Assembly: GCA_965218625.1 (NCBI GenBank)
Contig: CBDCLG010000016.1
Location: 434,001 to 498,000, forward strand
Direction of reading: 5' to 3'
DNA length: 64,000 nucleotides
DNA from: Bin5 sp965218625
GTDB taxonomy: Bacteria; Chloroflexota; Anaerolineae; Caldilineales; Caldilineaceae
Shown: in pieces, positions 62,312-64,000 of the stretch
How the letters are laid out: every line of letters begins with the position of its first letter
Numbering within the stretch: the first letter of the stretch is position 1
Program-made: the position numbers and the translations under genes
Notes under the pieces: model-generated
Told to the model about the DNA's origin: nothing
The model's database searches: none
Seen by the model: the letters and a program-made list of their open reading frames with translations, nothing else

Positions 62312-62557
62312 AAGGCAATCGCAACTAAATCTGGACGCCACAATAGCCCACGAAGGGCACCCACAAAGGGCACCCACAAGGGGTGCCCCTACCAACTGTC
62401 ATTCGTTTTCGGCTGAAGAACCGATCTCCAGTCGCCGAAAACCTTAAGAATTCGCGACCGGGCACTACAGTTTGCACTGTTCTCGGCGTTCTTTCGGAGT
62501 TGGGCTCGAATCAAGTAGTGTCGCAGGGTCTTGACCCAATTAGATGCAATCGCCCTG
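62312..62557. mobile_element. Composite repeat element, copy 3 (246 bp)
   Basis: The left end AAGGCAATCGCAACTAAATC and the right end (other strand) CAGGGCGATTGCATCTAATT are inverted relative to each other, as in the other copies. The internal hairpin GGGCACCC-ACAAG-GGGTGCCC is preceded by a partial duplication GGGCACCCACAA. The right arm with CGGAGTTGGGCTCGAATC is present. It lies in the convergent gap between mfd and HMG-CoA synthase. Confidence 0.75.
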
Positions 62558-62573
62558 CTTCTCCTTCCCTCTT

Positions 62574-63680
62574 CTATTGCAGCGCCAGTTTTCCCCGCAA
62601 TCGAGCGTATTGCGCGTAGTCGATCTCTACCCGGCGCCGGATGTAGTCCCAGGTGCCGGGCGCGCGCTTGCGCGATTCAGGCAGGCGTTCCGTCAAGCGA
62701 AGAGCGAACACATCGGAACCTGCCCCGCTGCCATAACTGACAACCAGCACGCGCTGGCCCGGCTCGCCTTCGTCCAGAACCGCCGTCAAGCCAACGATCG
62801 CGGATCCGGCATAGGTGTTGCCGATTTCGCCCACCAGGAGCCCGCACTCCCACTGGTCCCGTGTGAATCCCAGCGCCCGCATCGCCCGCACCGGGAACTT
62901 TACGTTCGGTTGATGCACAACAACGTGGTCGAACGCCTCAGCCGTCACGTCCAAGGCATCCATCATCTGCTCCGCAGCCGAAATGAGATGGCTGAAATAG
63001 CCGGGATCCCCGCTGAAACGCTCGGCATGGCTGGGGTAGCTCTGACGCGGCCGGCGCCAGAAATCGGTTGTGTCCGACACGTAGCTCAGGCTGCGCTCGA
63101 TGACCGCGACCGACTCTTCAGCCGCGCCGATCAGCATGGCCGCGCCGCCGGCGCCGGCCGTGTACTCGAGGGCGTCTCCCGGACGCCCCTGCGCGGTATC
63201 CATCCCAATTGCAAGCGCATACCGCGCCATCCCGCTGCCCACGAAGCCGATGGCGGCTTGCATCGCCTCCGTTCCCGCCTTGCACGCGAACTGCAAGTCC
63301 GCCGCCTGCGTAGCCGGCGTCGCGCCGATTGCCTCGGCGACAATCGTGCCCGTCGGCTTGACCGCGTATGGATGGCTCTCGCTGCCGACCCAAACCGCTC
63401 GGATCTGCTGCGGATCGACCTGTGAGCGCGCCAGCGCGTTGCGGGCTGCCTCGATACTCATCGTCGCCGTGTCCTCGTCCAATCCCGGTACCGCCTTCTC
63501 CCTTATCGGGCCGGTCCCCTTCTGCCCGTTTGACCGGACCTCGCCCCCGTGCGGCGACGATTCATCGATGCCCATTTCTCCGCTCCAGATCCTGCTGATT
63601 TCTGCGCCCGGAAGGCGGAATCGCGGCACGTAGGCGCCGTAACCCACAAGTCCGACCGGTTTGATCGGTTGGCTCAGCAT
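62574..63680 (-). CDS. Hydroxymethylglutaryl-CoA synthase
   Basis: HMG-CoA synthase of 368 residues that condenses acetyl-CoA with acetoacetyl-CoA in the mevalonate pathway. The nucleophilic Cys lies in LQFACKAGTEAMQAA, the active His in VVHQPNVKFPVRAM, and the Glu/Asn region in GNTYAGSAIVGL and SYGSGAGSD. It is of the short archaeal/actinobacterial type. An insert of about 20 residues (PHGGEVRSNGQKGTG) lies near residue 45. AGGAGGG precedes the ATG at 63680. It follows HMG-CoA reductase by 13 bases, so the two form an operon that supplies isoprenoid precursors. Confidence 0.94.
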   Translation of the reverse strand: MLSQPIKPVGLVGYGAYVPRFRLPGAEISRIWSGEMGIDESSPHGGEVRSNGQKGTGPIREKAVPGLDEDTATMSIEAARNALARSQVDPQQIRAVWVGSESHPYAVKPTGTIVAEAIGATPATQAADLQFACKAGTEAMQAAIGFVGSGMARYALAIGMDTAQGRPGDALEYTAGAGGAAMLIGAAEESVAVIERSLSYVSDTTDFWRRPRQSYPSHAERFSGDPGYFSHLISAAEQMMDALDVTAEAFDHVVVHQPNVKFPVRAMRALGFTRDQWECGLLVGEIGNTYAGSAIVGLTAVLDEGEPGQRVLVVSYGSGAGSDVFALRLTERLPESRKRAPGTWDYIRRRVEIDYAQYARLRGKLALQ

Positions 63681-63693
63681 CAGTACCCTCCTG

Positions 63694-64000
63694 TCAGGGG
63701 CGCAGACCCTCCGCCCTCTCCGTCAGTTCTTGCGCCTTGTATTTTCGCAACAGCTCCCTGGCCCGTTCTACGCGTATCTCTTTTTCGGTAACCAGCGCCG
63801 CCGCGACCCGCTCCACATCCCCGCCTTCTGCCCCCGCCGTCACAGCCATCTGTCGCGCATGGAGCCGCATGTGCCCCTGCTGGATGCCGGTCGTCGTCAG
63901 CGCACGCAGCGCCGCCAGATTCTGGGCGAGACCCACGGCGGCGATGATCCTGCTTAACCTTTCTGCCCCTATTGCGGTTGCCGGATTGCGGCCGTCGCCG
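63694..64000 (-). CDS. Hydroxymethylglutaryl-CoA reductase, C-terminal part
   Basis: Only the last 102 codons are inside the window; the 5' part lies beyond 64000. The translation GDGRNPATAIGAERLSRIIA, then VGLAQNLAALRALTTTGIQQGHMRLHARQMAV, matches the C-terminal end of HMG-CoA reductase, including the catalytic His in GHMRLHAR. This short form with a C-terminal EIRVERARELL helix is the bacterial class II type, which can use NADH or NADPH. It reduces HMG-CoA to mevalonate, next to HMG-CoA synthase. Confidence 0.92.
   Translation of the reverse strand, partial: GDGRNPATAIGAERLSRIIAAVGLAQNLAALRALTTTGIQQGHMRLHARQMAVTAGAEGGDVERVAAALVTEKEIRVERARELLRKYKAQELTERAEGLRP

Overview
This window is GC-rich bacterial chromosome with dense, mostly housekeeping and catabolic genes and no rRNA, tRNA, phage or CRISPR locus that I could find. 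The gene mix points to a Chloroflexota bacterium, perhaps a Caldilinea-like lineage. The signs are a stand-alone bacterial Elp3 of the Dehalococcoides type, an HMG-CoA synthase/reductase pair, an Flp-type pilin, abundant M20/creatininase/sulfatase enzymes and many dispersed short intergenic repeats. This placement is an inference from content; no marker phylogeny was possible.

Layout. 0-4 kb: an M20 dipeptidase, then a short operon of chorismate mutase, a family 4 glycosyltransferase and an HD hydrolase. 4-10.4 kb: a catabolic run with a 919-residue double UxaA-family dehydratase, a sulfatase, a SIS sugar-isomerase-like protein and a MetE-C-like protein. 10.4-12.3 kb: a composite repeat element, rplS (L19) and an unknown protein with a possible nuclease motif. 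12.3-18.2 kb, minus strand: a second sulfatase, a PPOX protein, an intradiol dioxygenase lipoprotein, a fused CoA-transferase, a PcaF-like thiolase and a DinB protein. The thiolase, CoA-transferase and dioxygenase look like the lower part of a beta-ketoadipate route. 18.8-23.5 kb: an exported ADP-ribosylglycohydrolase and two membrane glycosyltransferases. 23.6-24.1 kb: the largest composite repeat, with six 66-bp units. 24.2-29.4 kb: a twice-frameshifted S9 peptidase, an MFS exporter, a BtrH-like protein and a PPOX protein. 29.5-33.3 kb: galK, then a divergent pair of a Trm9-like methyltransferase and Elp3 (predicted wobble-uridine modification).

33.5-41.3 kb: a two-domain lipoprotein and a complete phosphate-uptake operon (pstS-pstC-pstA-pstB, an arsC-like gene with an internal stop, phoU). 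Phased GTTAA boxes lie upstream of pstS, and a 41-codon stump of a response regulator lies further upstream. 41.4-48.5 kb: two metallopeptidases, a glycosyltransferase/NYN-nuclease/membrane-protein operon, hpf, comF and an Flp pilin. 49-54.7 kb: a C4 zinc-ribbon protein and a sugar-acid group (uronate-dehydrogenase-like protein, creatininase-family amidohydrolase, D-hydroxyacid dehydrogenase, lactonase, SDR). 55-57.7 kb: a DsbA-like protein, a DsbB fused to a cytochrome c domain, and a surface protein. 57.8-64 kb: pth, mfd, a third composite repeat, HMG-CoA synthase and the 3' end of HMG-CoA reductase.

No defence island or obviously new multi-gene machine stands out. The strongest unusual signals are the double UxaA protein, whose halves have lost complementary active-site motifs, and three copies of a composite element with imperfect inverted ends. 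The Elp3/Trm9 pair, the DsbB-cytochrome fusion, the phased Pho-box array and two families of periodic (7-bp and 10-bp) intergenic repeats also deserve attention.
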